DNA of 64,000 nucleotides from Linum tenue (taxonomy: Eukaryota > Streptophyta > Magnoliopsida > Malpighiales > Linaceae): assembly GCA_946122785.1 (NCBI GenBank), contig CAMGYJ010000004.1:24378188-24442187 (forward strand), written 5' to 3'. Shown piece after piece: positions 55,599-64,000 of this stretch (position 1 is the stretch's first letter; each line of letters starts with the position of its first letter). The notes beneath the pieces were generated by a model. The model was not told the origin of the DNA and ran no database searches. It saw nothing but the letters and a program-made list of their open reading frames with translations. The translations under genes and the position numbers were made by a program.

Positions 55599-55864
55599 CA
55601 GACTGACACATTATAATATATTATTGTCGCTGTCGTCTATGTTTTATTTATATCCTAATGCTACCTAAAACCGTTCAAGTTAAGGAAAAAGGGACCGCGA
55701 GCTCAAACTTACCTTCTTCTCGTCTACTACTATTGGCCAGCCTTTATGAAAATTGAAACCCATTAACTTCCTTTCTATACTCTACCTGCTTTCTCATTTG
55801 CTTCACATTAACTGTTGTTTAATTTCTTCCTCAGATTCTAATTATATTAAAGACATCATTATAA
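55599..55864. other. P450 3' flank
   Basis: Probable 3' UTR and intergenic DNA; nothing else recognised. Confidence 0.4.
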
Positions 55865-56189
55865 TATATTTTTGGCCAAATACACCTGTATAGTCAAAAC
55901 TTTGACGGTTTTGTCAAATATAGCTAATTTTGGAGAAATACCAAAAATAGCCAGAATTTTGAAAGTTGGATGACAATTATAGCCATTTCCGTTACATAGT
56001 TTGACGGCGTCAGTGACACAGTTAATCTAATTAACTTAACGATGATCTGGCTGCCAACTCACCGGACACATCATCGACTACTCACCAACATTTGCCACAT
56101 GTATGCCATGTCATATTTTAATTTAAAAATAAATGAAAAATCATTATATGAAAAATCATAAAAAAACAATAATTAAATTATTCCCACCA

Positions 56190-57110
56190 TCTTCGTCGCC
56201 CACCCCAATCACTACCACTACCAAATTCTCACCAACATCAGCACCGCCGATATTGGGATCGGATTTCCGGCGTCTCCATCGAACTGCTCGCCATCCTTCA
56301 ACCTTTACCCCTAAACGGAGATAGATGGGGAATAACAATTCCCCCCCCCCCCCCCCCCCTATTCCCACCTTCATCCCCTCTTCTACGAAAATCCCCAATT
56401 TAAAAACCCTAGCCCCGTCGAGAGCAACCCCAATCCGCCGTCGCGACCATGTCTCACGAACAACTGGTTCTCCACGACATCATTAGATTCCGGGTTGCCA
56501 TCATCTTCGCCAGGGACAGAGGAAACCAAGCCAATAGATTTCGACAACAACAACGTCGGTGAAGGAGACGAAGCGACATAGAAGTGAGGTCGGAGATGGA
56601 AATATGCTCATTGTAGATTTGGCCCTCAATTTTAATGGGTGCTTCACATCTGGCCACCAAGTTTCACCACCAATCGAGAGCTGGAAGTTGTTGGAGAAGT
56701 CACCATCATCGTCCTTTAGAAGATCTTCCAACAACAGAATCGATATGTAACATCGACGCAGTCCTTAAGAAAAGGGTTTCGCGGTGGTGGGTTCGTCGAT
56801 CTGGATGAGTTTGTCTGTTGACGGAGAAAGTGGGTTCGTTCGTCAGGATATAATGAAAGGTCGTTGCTCGTCGTATTTCGAAGATCTGAATCCTGGATCT
56901 CTTGCTCCTCGTCAAGCAGAACCACCGGGAACAACCACCGTCGCAGCATTCGCCTCCTCCTTAGTGAGGACCAACACCGGCAAGGGAGATTCTAAGGTTG
57001 GAATTGCGATGAGGATTGCGATGAAGATGAGGAATTTTTGGAGATTGCGATGGCAGAGGGAGATTTTCGGTGGAGTGAGGGATTTTTTCTTGTTTCTACT
57101 ATTATGAAAG
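56190..57110. other. Gene-like interior of the 1.7-kb Mutator-like element
   Basis: GC-rich stretch with open frames on both strands (minus 56,501-56,734, with FSNNFQLSIGGETWWPDVKH; plus 56,784-57,107). I recognise no family. It could be captured host exons, but the frames are short and mutually exclusive. Confidence 0.3.
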
Positions 57111-57265
57111 TGTTAATTGTTTTTATTTATTTCTTATTTAGTTTGATTAAAATAAAGGATAAACTTTTGATTGTTTTCCACCTAATATTACTTTTGATAA
57201 AATATGCCATCTGCTACTGTTAGTCAGCACGTTAACTAACACTGTCAAACAATTAGACAGAAGTG

Positions 57266-57501
57266 CCAGATCGTCTTGTATGGAAAGGTTGAAGCTCCAG
57301 GGTAGAGATTCTCCACATTCGCCTTATACATCAATTTCACCGTGAAGCCCTTAGCAGGCTCGGGTTTCCATACAACACGAGCTGCTCTTCTATCTAGTAG
57401 TAATACCACTAGCCATGAACCTGGAGGTCCCAGGTTCGAGTCTCTTCAGTAGTATCTAATAACAAAAAAGCAACCTATATCACCCTTATCTAAAAAAAAA
57501 A
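57266..57501 (+). mobile_element. tRNA-derived SINE inside the Mutator-like element
   Basis: About 236 bp between near-identical duplications AAACAATTAGACAGAAGTG (57,247-57,265) and AAACAATTAGATAGAAGTG (57,502-57,520), ending in an A run. Near 57,430 it has GGTTCGAGTCT, an exact RNA polymerase III B-box, preceded by CCTGGAGGTCCCA. The A-box region (TAGTAGTAATACCACTAG) is degenerate. The tRNA-like part is at the 3' half rather than the 5' end, which is unusual. Confidence 0.72.
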
Positions 57502-57669
57502 AAACAATTAGATAGAAGTGGCTATTTTTGGTATTTCGCCAAAAGTGGCTATATTTGGCAAAACTGTCAAAGTTTTGGCGACACAAGTGTGTTTGACCTA
57601 TATTTTTTTCTTACATTTGCCAAAATTTTATGTTTTGGGTTGCTATGCATGACCTAATTTAGGTAAAAC

Positions 57670-58740
57670 TCCATAGCTCAATCATATATCCATTGATCTG
57701 GGAAAACAAAAAATCCACAATCTGATTCATACCTTGACTTGCTGGGGGTGTGTGAACCATAACATGAGGGCCTGGTTAACAGACTCAGATGGAGCCTCCT
57801 CAACCTAACTAATAGATTTTGTTGGATCCACCATAACTTGTCCACTTGCTCCACATATGCACTTTTCACAACTCATGAGCCATCACCCTCCCCTAGATTC
57901 ATCACCATAGCTGCCTTTCCTGTTTCCACATCAGAAATTTTCTCCATCTCCTGCTTCTTGTAACTTGCCAAACTCTCTTGCCCAAACCCCTTTCTGGAAC
58001 TGAACAATCATGGCCAAAGCATTTACACTTCAAGCATTTCAGGGGAAGGTTACAATATTCCAACCCAACCCACAGATTGGACATCCCATCGTGTTTCATA
58101 TCAAGCTGGGTAATCAATTCTTTTGTAGCAGAGATGTCTACACACAAACCTTCACTAAATCTAGCTTTGTACCCCTTAATCCTTATAGTTGGTAAGTCCA
58201 TGTTTCCCAACTAAATTTGCAATCTGAACTAAACCTTCCTTATCAGCAAACTCCGTAGGAAGATTTGAAATATGTAGCCAGACTAGACTCACTGAGTTAT
58301 CAATTGGAAGCATCTGAAAACCTGACTCCTTTTTCCTCAGAAACACCATGTTTTTCTTATGATGCCAGGGATGGCCTTCGAAAACCGAGCAACATACTAC
58401 TGTCGATGAAAATTGGAATAATACTAACTGATTCCCAATCCATATAACTTGAACCTCACCTTCTTTACCCCACAACCAGTTAGCCTAGAACCTAATCATC
58501 GAAATCGATGCCGGTCGCGATTGGAATTTACCAACTAAGATGTGCTCCCATCTTTCGGCGGCTTCTTTTAATAACAGACATAGAGATTCCAAGCGCACCA
58601 TCAATAAATTCTGGCTCCTAGTAGTCTAATATGTTGTCTGGAGAGATGCCAAAGAGATAAGCCTACGAGCTACCGCCACCGACGGCACGTGGCTGGTTCC
58701 GTTAGCGGCGACCGCCATTTCTTTTTGGAAGTCGATGGAT
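57670..58740 (-). mobile_element. LINE E, ORF1 fragment
   Basis: Minus-strand ORF1 of an L1-type LINE. The 5' end is near 58,740. DUF4283 (58,176-58,475) has MWGKEGEVQVIWIGNQLVLF, GHPWHHKKNMVFLRK and LHISNLPTEFADKEG. The zinc knuckle CLKCKCFGHDC is at 57,902-58,210. The ORF1 C-terminus and all of ORF2 are missing, the reverse of normal 5' truncation, so a later deletion is likely. Frameshift between the two parts near 58,190. Confidence 0.8.
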
Positions 58741-58950
58741 AACTATAGTAAATCCTAGTCTGGTTGTGTTTGGTTATTCTGGCAACATGGGTTGAATGCT
58801 ATTAAATTGGATGACGGGTAGCATTTCTTAAAATACATGTTGAAGGCAAGTTTAGATTAGTTTTAATATTTGTATATACCCCGAATAAGGACCATGAAAG
58901 AATCAATTTGTACAATGAGCTATTAGTTCACCAGGAGCACTTGCATGTGA
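58741..58950. other. Intergenic DNA
   Basis: Nothing recognised. Confidence 0.35.
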
Positions 58951-59237
58951 CTCGTCCCGAATATCACAATAAAACTCCCGGTTAAAGCCCAAGTATAAAC
59001 CTTAATTGGATGCAATATAGGCAAATATGTTTATATATCAACACGGGCGGGTCCAAGTACCCCTACTTTGATTGTTTGAAACATTATCTAGGGATTGGTT
59101 TTTGGTGATAATGACAAGCTATAGATAAAAAGTTTGGAAAAGTAAATGGATTTGACACTAGCTAGCCCTAGCTAGCAATTATGACTTGTCAGATCGAATG
59201 GTAACGTGAGGTACGGAGGTTGTAAACCTTAGGGAAG
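58951..59237. mobile_element. Athila/Tat LTR relic, disrupted by a younger LTR
   Basis: Matches 31,320-31,640 directly and 32,704-32,860 inverted: AAGCCCAAGTATAAACCTTA, TGTTTGAAACATTATCTAG, ACTTGTCAGATCGAATGG, GAGGTTGTAAACC. The younger LTR at 59,243 is inserted right after AGGGAAGTGCAA. Confidence 0.6.
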
Positions 59238-59242
59238 TGCAA

Positions 59243-60665
59243 TGACACGCCAAAACACAACACCAAACTGCGACCAAATGAAATCGCAGTCCGGGAATGC
59301 AGTAACAGGCAAGTTATATTATCAACCCGGGGTCTAGATCTACTGCTTACTCCATGATTCTCTATTATCTAGCAAACTAATTCGAGTGATTGTTGTTTAA
59401 AAGCAAAAGCAGTAAGAAAGCAGTAAACTGTTCGGTTTTCTAAAGCAGGAAAGAGTCACTCGGGATTGAGTCCCCCTATCCCCTTAGTTAGGTTCAATTG
59501 TAATTCCCCTGGGTTGATTCACTGTTGATTAAACTGCGGAAGTTCCGACAGTAGCTTGGAATCTCTTAAGCTGACCAAGCCCTCTCAGTCTAACTACTCG
59601 GCAGACGACTAGTCTTCACCGAGATAGAAAGCTGAGGCTATGAACACAGAACTCCACTACTGGAATTGAATTTCAGTACAAAGCAGTAAACTGGCTAACT
59701 CTCGTATAGCCAATCTCCTACTATCGAATGAAGAAGCTCTAACAACCTAATCAGATTCTATCTATCTCAGGTTGCAGCAGAAATTGAGAAAAGCTGATCA
59801 GACTCAAATCAATTCAATAAACATGCATCATTCGATTAAAATCAAACAGTAATATCATCCCAAGTCATTACAATCAAATCCCTAACACAAGGAACTAGGG
59901 TTCTTCATACCCAAGTGAGAGAAGGGTTCTACTCCATAGAGAGAGAAGAGAAAACAGTAATCGGAGTAGTCATACTCATAATGATGAGGAAAATCTGCTC
60001 CGGGATGATGATTTCCACTCCTATGATGATCTCCAAGCTCGATTCGATGAAACCCAGCTCCAAGATAGCTTATAGGATGTGTTCTTCGCACTTTCTCTCT
60101 CTAGGGCTCTGTTTTTGCTCTGAAAATCCGATTCTCCCACTTTTGGCTCGGAATTGGCTCTAAAACCAGAATTTCCCGACCCGCATGGGCGGGCCACACG
60201 GCCGTGTGACTCACCCACTTGGCCGTGCGGCTCAAAACGTAGCGTACCATTAAGTTCAAACTTCAGCAACCTCACACGGCCAGGGTTGCACGGCCGTGTG
60301 AGAATCCCAGTCTGCCCGTGTTTGCTCTCGGTGGAAATCACACGGCCAGGGTTGCTCAGTTGCACGGCCGTGTGAGAATTCCAGCTGCCCGTGTTTGGCC
60401 TCGCACAATCCCACACGGCCTGTCTTGTCACTTGCACGGCCGTGTGATGCTACGGTCTGCCCGTGCAGCTTCCTTAGAACCTCGCCATGCGTCCGATCTT
60501 CGTCCAATCGACCCCAGACTCGCTCCCAAGCCTCCATTCACGTACTAGGACCTGAAATATCATAAACGAGCACAACCTAGCATGAAATCGGCCTAAAACA
60601 CGAGAATCAACACCTCAAACAGTGTAAGAACGAGGGTAAAAACATGTGTAAATAACGGTCTATCA
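59243..60665 (-). mobile_element. 3' LTR of an Athila element (1.42 kb)
   Basis: Plus-strand ends TGACACGCC ... GGTCTATCA. Homologous in reverse to the solo LTRs at 11,519 and 26,231 (shared CTGCGACC, GGTTTTCTAAAGCAGGAAAG, GAACCCTTC and GAAATCGCAG-type segments). The adjoining GTTAAGTGTGGGGGAGTT on the minus strand shows it is the 3' LTR of a minus-strand element. TGCAA at 59,238-59,242 is the candidate target duplication, its partner being outside the window. It carries more CACACGGCCGTGTG-type palindromes (60,190-60,470) than the solo LTRs. Confidence 0.87.
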
Positions 60666-60682
60666 AACTCCCCCACACTTAA
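60666..60682 (-). other. Athila polypurine tract
   Basis: The minus strand reads GTTAAGTGTGGGGGAGTT immediately before the LTR start TGATAGACC. It primes plus-strand DNA synthesis. A second purine-rich tract, AAGTGTGGGGGGGTG, is at about 62,190-62,206. Confidence 0.75.
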
Positions 60683-62536
60683 CCGTTTGCTTGTCCCCAA
60701 GCAAACCAAGTCAGACACCAGGTAAGCTTACATATTTCAATCAACCAACATTGGGGACAAGTCATAAAGGCACAGAACACGTGAATCGTACTGGTTTTTC
60801 AAACATCAATACATGAACAACCTCAATAACAACCTGGACAACCACCACAAAGGACATTCGAGTGCAGCAAATCGAGTAAAGGAAGAGTCTCCCTTCTGTT
60901 CACCAATCAACCTAGACTTGACTCAACCACTTACTCAAAACAGTCAACTCATGCATCCAACTCAAGACATCAGAACAGAGACCGAGCAATCTAGGTCCTC
61001 ACCGGTGTACAAGAGTATAAAGAATATGAAAATGAATCACTCACTCTCGACCAGTGGGGTCAGGACAATTCGATGCGAAAAATGCACATGCTACTTCTCT
61101 CAATCCCTATCATCTCTTCACCATGATGGCAGCCTCTAAATGATAGAGTTCACATATGGGGTGTCACCACTAACTAATCCGGAGGTCTTAGACACAGGTT
61201 CAAATGACTGGCTAGGGTCTTGGACATGGGGAAAAGGCCTTTTAAGTGGTGGAAGTATTCATAGCACAAGGTTCCACATTTCCAAACCCACACAATCACA
61301 GTCAAACAAACCGGTATTCCCTTTCTGCTATTCTGCAATACTCAACATCTCAAGAGCACAAGAGCGAAGGAGGCATAAACATTAGCATTTCCAAGCTAGA
61401 CTTCTAAGAAACACTACTTACTGGGCATTAATCACGATTTTTGGGTAGTGGCTCTCTTTTGCTTTCAATTTTTCTTTGTTTTACTTTCATTTTTCTTTTC
61501 ATTTCTTATGAGAGCCACCACTTCTGCACATATTTCAAACACCTGCCCAACTTTTAAGCACTACCTCCAACACTCACATAAACTTTAGCAGAAACAGCAG
61601 AGAATATGTAACAACCACTCTGTGGAACCTTCTAAAAGATGAAACAAGGGTGATTTTTTTTCGTTATAGACCAAAAGAAAGGATAACACACGGCTCAAAG
61701 GGGCTGACCAGGGGATATGACACATCAGGACAGTCAGTTTTGGGCGTGGGCTAATCCTATGCCCCCATCATCTTAGCTAATGACAACGTGAATGCTACAC
61801 ATCATGGAAGAGGGATCTATCGCACAAGAAAGAAACGAGCAGGCTCAAATCTCACATGGCTACCTATATGCTCTATCTCACATTCTGATGCCCTGAACTA
61901 GATGCATAAACGACTGTCAAGAACAAGTGATCAAATCAAGTCACAGTTGGTAAGCAAACAGTCGAAAGAACTGAACCCCTACACAATTCTACTGCACATC
62001 TCAGTCCTCATCATAGGTTGTCCTAGTCGCAAACAAGTTGTCATGCATTAATCCGAAAACCATTCAATTCATCAATCACAACACAGTGCCAATATGATCA
62101 AACAGCAGTACTTGGAGCCCTCAAATCGTAAGATTCGGACAGCGGACTAGGCTCCAAGCACCCAAATATATATTCCAACCGATACAAAGCACCCCCCCAC
62201 ACTTAAGCACGACATTGCCCTCAATGGAGTAGAGGGAGAGATAAGGGGAACGATGTTACCAGATTGAAACACTGCTGGGGGACTGGAAGTGGACCAGTCA
62301 GCGAGAAACAAACTGGAGAATGGACAGTTCTGCACGAATCGAACACCAAAAACACACTAGCACACTGTGCGTTAGGGATAAGTGTTAGCCCAGACGGCTA
62401 CATCAGAAACAAACCACAAAAGAAAACCAAAAACAAAAAACAAACGATACTAAGTTCAAGCTCCTCACACATGGAGAAAACACACAAAAGTCTAAAACGA
62501 AAAGCAAAACACACTGAGATGGGCGACGAGTACAGC
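60683..62536 (-). other. Athila 3' untranslated region
   Basis: 1.85 kb between the env-position ORF and the polypurine tract. Frames at 60,813-61,385 and 62,264-62,734 (plus) have no known domain and oppose the element's sense. Features: GCTTGGGGACAAGCAAACGG next to the polypurine tract, a T-rich pyrimidine block at about 61,450-61,505, and a second purine-rich tract near 62,195. Confidence 0.6.
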
Positions 62537-63931
62537 CTACTCATCGCCAAGATCATCCAAGTCGATGTCGATGTCAGCCATGAAGGCGTCATCACCAGCA
62601 GCTCCATCAGTACCATCATCATCGTCAGCTGGGGCATGAGGAAGTGGAGAGTCCTCCCAGGGAGTCCTCCAGACGGGCTGCTCGCCCGAGAGCAGCTGGA
62701 GCAGGTGCTGCTGGACCTCCTGCATGCGCCGTGAACGGCGCTTCTCCCGCTCGATGTGGGCGAGAGTCACCCCCTGCTGGGTCTGGAGTATGTCCAGGCG
62801 CTCATCAAAAGCATCCATCCTGTTCTGGTACTGGGCCTGGTGTTCCGCATACTGCTGCTGGAACTGTATCTGCTGGTCGAGGAGCTGCTGGTTCTGGATC
62901 CGCAGCTGCTCGAACTGATAGGAGAAGTAATCCTGGCCCGGGAAAGCGGAGCTGCTACCTCCTGCATGGAAGTCAGTCTGGGGTGGATCAGTAGCAGCGT
63001 CCACATCCTCTGGATCAATATCCTCACCGGCCTCCTCCTCCTGGCCCTCTGGCTGGGCCTCCGGCTCGGGCTCCGCGGGGATCTGAGGTTCTGGAAATCC
63101 CTCGACCCATAGAACGCCGCGGTTCTCTCGCAGCAGGTGCATGTGACTGATCGTCGTCCTGCCAAAGACGACGGTGTCTCCCTGCTGTGTGCACCCCTGC
63201 AGCGACAGCCCGAAGTAGGTGGCAATGCGGGTGATGAGAGGGGCGCAGTGGAGGCTCTTCAGTTCCTTGGCAGTCTTCTCAAAGGTCCTGGCCACCACCG
63301 ATCCCAAGTGGAGAGGGTGATCGAACTGCCGCATCGAAGCGATGAAGTACAGGGCCCTCTTGGTGATGGCGCTGGCACTGTCGGACGCTGGGGTGTAAGA
63401 CTTCGCCAGCAGGTGGTGGAGAAGGCGGTTGTCGAGCAGCAGGGTAGTGGCCTTCGTCCTCCCAGCCGCGAAGGGTTTCCTCTGGCCTGGCTTAGCTAGG
63501 CGGGTGTACGGCCGCATGAAATCCACCTCCGGCGGGTCGTTGACCTCGGTGATGTAGTCCACATCGTCATCCAGGTCGAGGTCGAGAGCCTCGGCCAGCT
63601 CATGGTAGCTCATCGACCGGGGGGCACCGCCTAGCCTGAATCTGATGGCTGTACCGTCTTTCCAATCGGTCGTCTGTGTGTGCCTGAAAGTCGTGTAGAA
63701 CTCCAGGACGGGCTCGTAGTAGACCTTCTCGCAGACGGTGAGAAGACGGCGCCATGTGCGGTTTTCGAGGGCAGCGGAGAGTTGCTCGTAGCAGTGCAAT
63801 TTCCGAAACTCCTGTTTGGACCAGCAATGGTGTTGCCCAAACGGGGTGGCCAGGACCTCCTTGAAGCGAGCCTCGGTGGGGCCCCTCCGTAGATCCCGGA
63901 TGAACGGGTGCTTGAGGTCAGGTTTCGACAT
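62537..63931 (-). CDS. Athila ORF1-type protein in envelope position
   Basis: Intact 464-codon frame from MSKPDLKHPFIRDLR. Residues ~60-260 match the plant ATHILA ORF-1 family (PF03078) pattern: LEFYTTFRHTQ, IRFRLGGAPRSMSYHELAEA, TTLLLDNRLLHHLLAKSY, ITKRALYFIASM, HLGSVVARTFEKTAKELKS. Then come a Pro/Glu-rich linker, a Gln-rich coiled-coil (residues ~335-430) and an acidic tail ending DDLGDE. It lies between pol and the 3' LTR, the envelope position in Athila elements. No signal peptide or convincing membrane segment is visible, so a true envelope function is doubtful. An acceptor-like TTCTTTTGCAG ends 4 bp before the ATG, suggesting a spliced mRNA. Absence of stops suggests recent activity. 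Confidence 0.82.
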   Translation of the reverse strand: MSKPDLKHPFIRDLRRGPTEARFKEVLATPFGQHHCWSKQEFRKLHCYEQLSAALENRTWRRLLTVCEKVYYEPVLEFYTTFRHTQTTDWKDGTAIRFRLGGAPRSMSYHELAEALDLDLDDDVDYITEVNDPPEVDFMRPYTRLAKPGQRKPFAAGRTKATTLLLDNRLLHHLLAKSYTPASDSASAITKRALYFIASMRQFDHPLHLGSVVARTFEKTAKELKSLHCAPLITRIATYFGLSLQGCTQQGDTVVFGRTTISHMHLLRENRGVLWVEGFPEPQIPAEPEPEAQPEGQEEEAGEDIDPEDVDAATDPPQTDFHAGGSSSAFPGQDYFSYQFEQLRIQNQQLLDQQIQFQQQYAEHQAQYQNRMDAFDERLDILQTQQGVTLAHIEREKRRSRRMQEVQQHLLQLLSGEQPVWRTPWEDSPLPHAPADDDDGTDGAAGDDAFMADIDIDLDDLGDE

Positions 63932-64000
63932 TGTCCTGCAAAAGAATACCCCAAAGTGGAACCGAAAGAGCCAAAGAAAACGTCAATCACACCCCCACAC
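63932..64000 (-). other. Athila spacer upstream of the env-position ORF
   Basis: Continues out of the window towards the pol region, and includes the TTTTGCAG acceptor-like site. Confidence 0.5.

Larger units (their letters stand above)
55874..57598. mobile_element. Mutator-like element, 1.7 kb, with gene-like GC-rich interior
   Basis: Terminal inverted repeats of about 85 bp: left GGCCAAATACACCTGTATAG, right (inward) GGTCAAACACACTTGTGTCG, continuing through AAAACTTTGAC, TTTTG(T/C)CAAATATAGC and AAATACCAAAAATAGCCA. The 9-bp duplication TATATTTTT is perfect (55,865-55,873; 57,599-57,607). The middle (56,190-57,110) is GC-richer and codon-like, with no domain I recognise, so it may be a Pack-MULE. 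It includes a C run of about 20 at 56,340-56,360 and a SINE near its right end. Confidence 0.85.

Noticed and set aside
57420..57440. tRNA gene suggested by GGTTCGAGTCT
   Set aside because: No cloverleaf can be formed. The flanking duplications and A run show a SINE instead.

Overview
This is a repeat-rich stretch of a flowering-plant nuclear genome, most likely a eudicot. It has intron-bearing GT-AG genes of plant families (a plastid-type pyruvate kinase and a CYP704-like P450) set in nested retrotransposons and DNA transposons. There is no sign of bacterial or organelle gene organisation, and I saw no rRNA or stand-alone tRNA gene. LAYOUT. 1-2,100 is AT-rich DNA with a 615-bp hAT-type MITE. 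2,178-14,476 and 18,117-29,186 are two direct copies of one block, about 2% different where I counted by eye. The block holds a decayed LINE (RT end, zinc-binding domain, RNase H), LTR-element debris with a tRNA-Met-type primer site, a second LINE (LINE A) that itself carries a 1.4-kb Athila-like solo LTR, and the left end of a 2.7-kb hAT element. Copy 1 alone has a Mutator-like element (3,330-5,335) carrying pieces of two host genes (NRT2 nitrate transporter and a leucine-rich-repeat protein), a 704-bp tandem duplication, and a series of microhomology-flanked deletions. Between the copies (14,477-18,116) lies an Athila-type retrotransposon on the minus strand, cut at both ends and lacking RT, RNase H and the integrase core. 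28,298-30,975 is the complete hAT element of copy 2, with a DUF241 gene fragment inside. 30,976-34,700 is debris of Athila and chromovirus-like elements; 34,790-37,045 is a broken LINE with a MITE fragment in it. 37,590-46,009 is one large hAT element in the opposite orientation, split by two LINEs (a 5'-truncated one and a nearly intact 4.7-kb LINE B), each with its own target-site duplication. GENES. The only complete host gene is the pyruvate kinase at 46,452-49,652 (+): seven coding exons, 585 residues, a likely plastid transit peptide, close to the Arabidopsis PKP4 type with altered N-terminal active-site motifs. Its start codon lies about 440 bp from the end of the large hAT element. Then follow a foldback Mutator-like MITE (50,223-51,377), a copia-type LTR relic, a 635-bp hAT MITE (53,286-53,920), the C-terminal three exons of a CYP704-like P450 (54,474-55,598), a Mutator-like element with a SINE inside (55,874-57,598), a LINE ORF1 fragment, and from 59,243 to the window end the 3' part of an Athila element on the minus strand: 3' LTR, polypurine tract and an intact 464-codon envelope-position ORF. 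HOW IT FITS TOGETHER. The sequence records a datable series of insertions. Target-site duplications (5 bp for LTRs, 8 bp for hAT, 9 bp for Mutator-like, 10-19 bp for LINEs and the SINE) fix most borders, and the second block copy supplies an empty site for the Mutator-like insertion.
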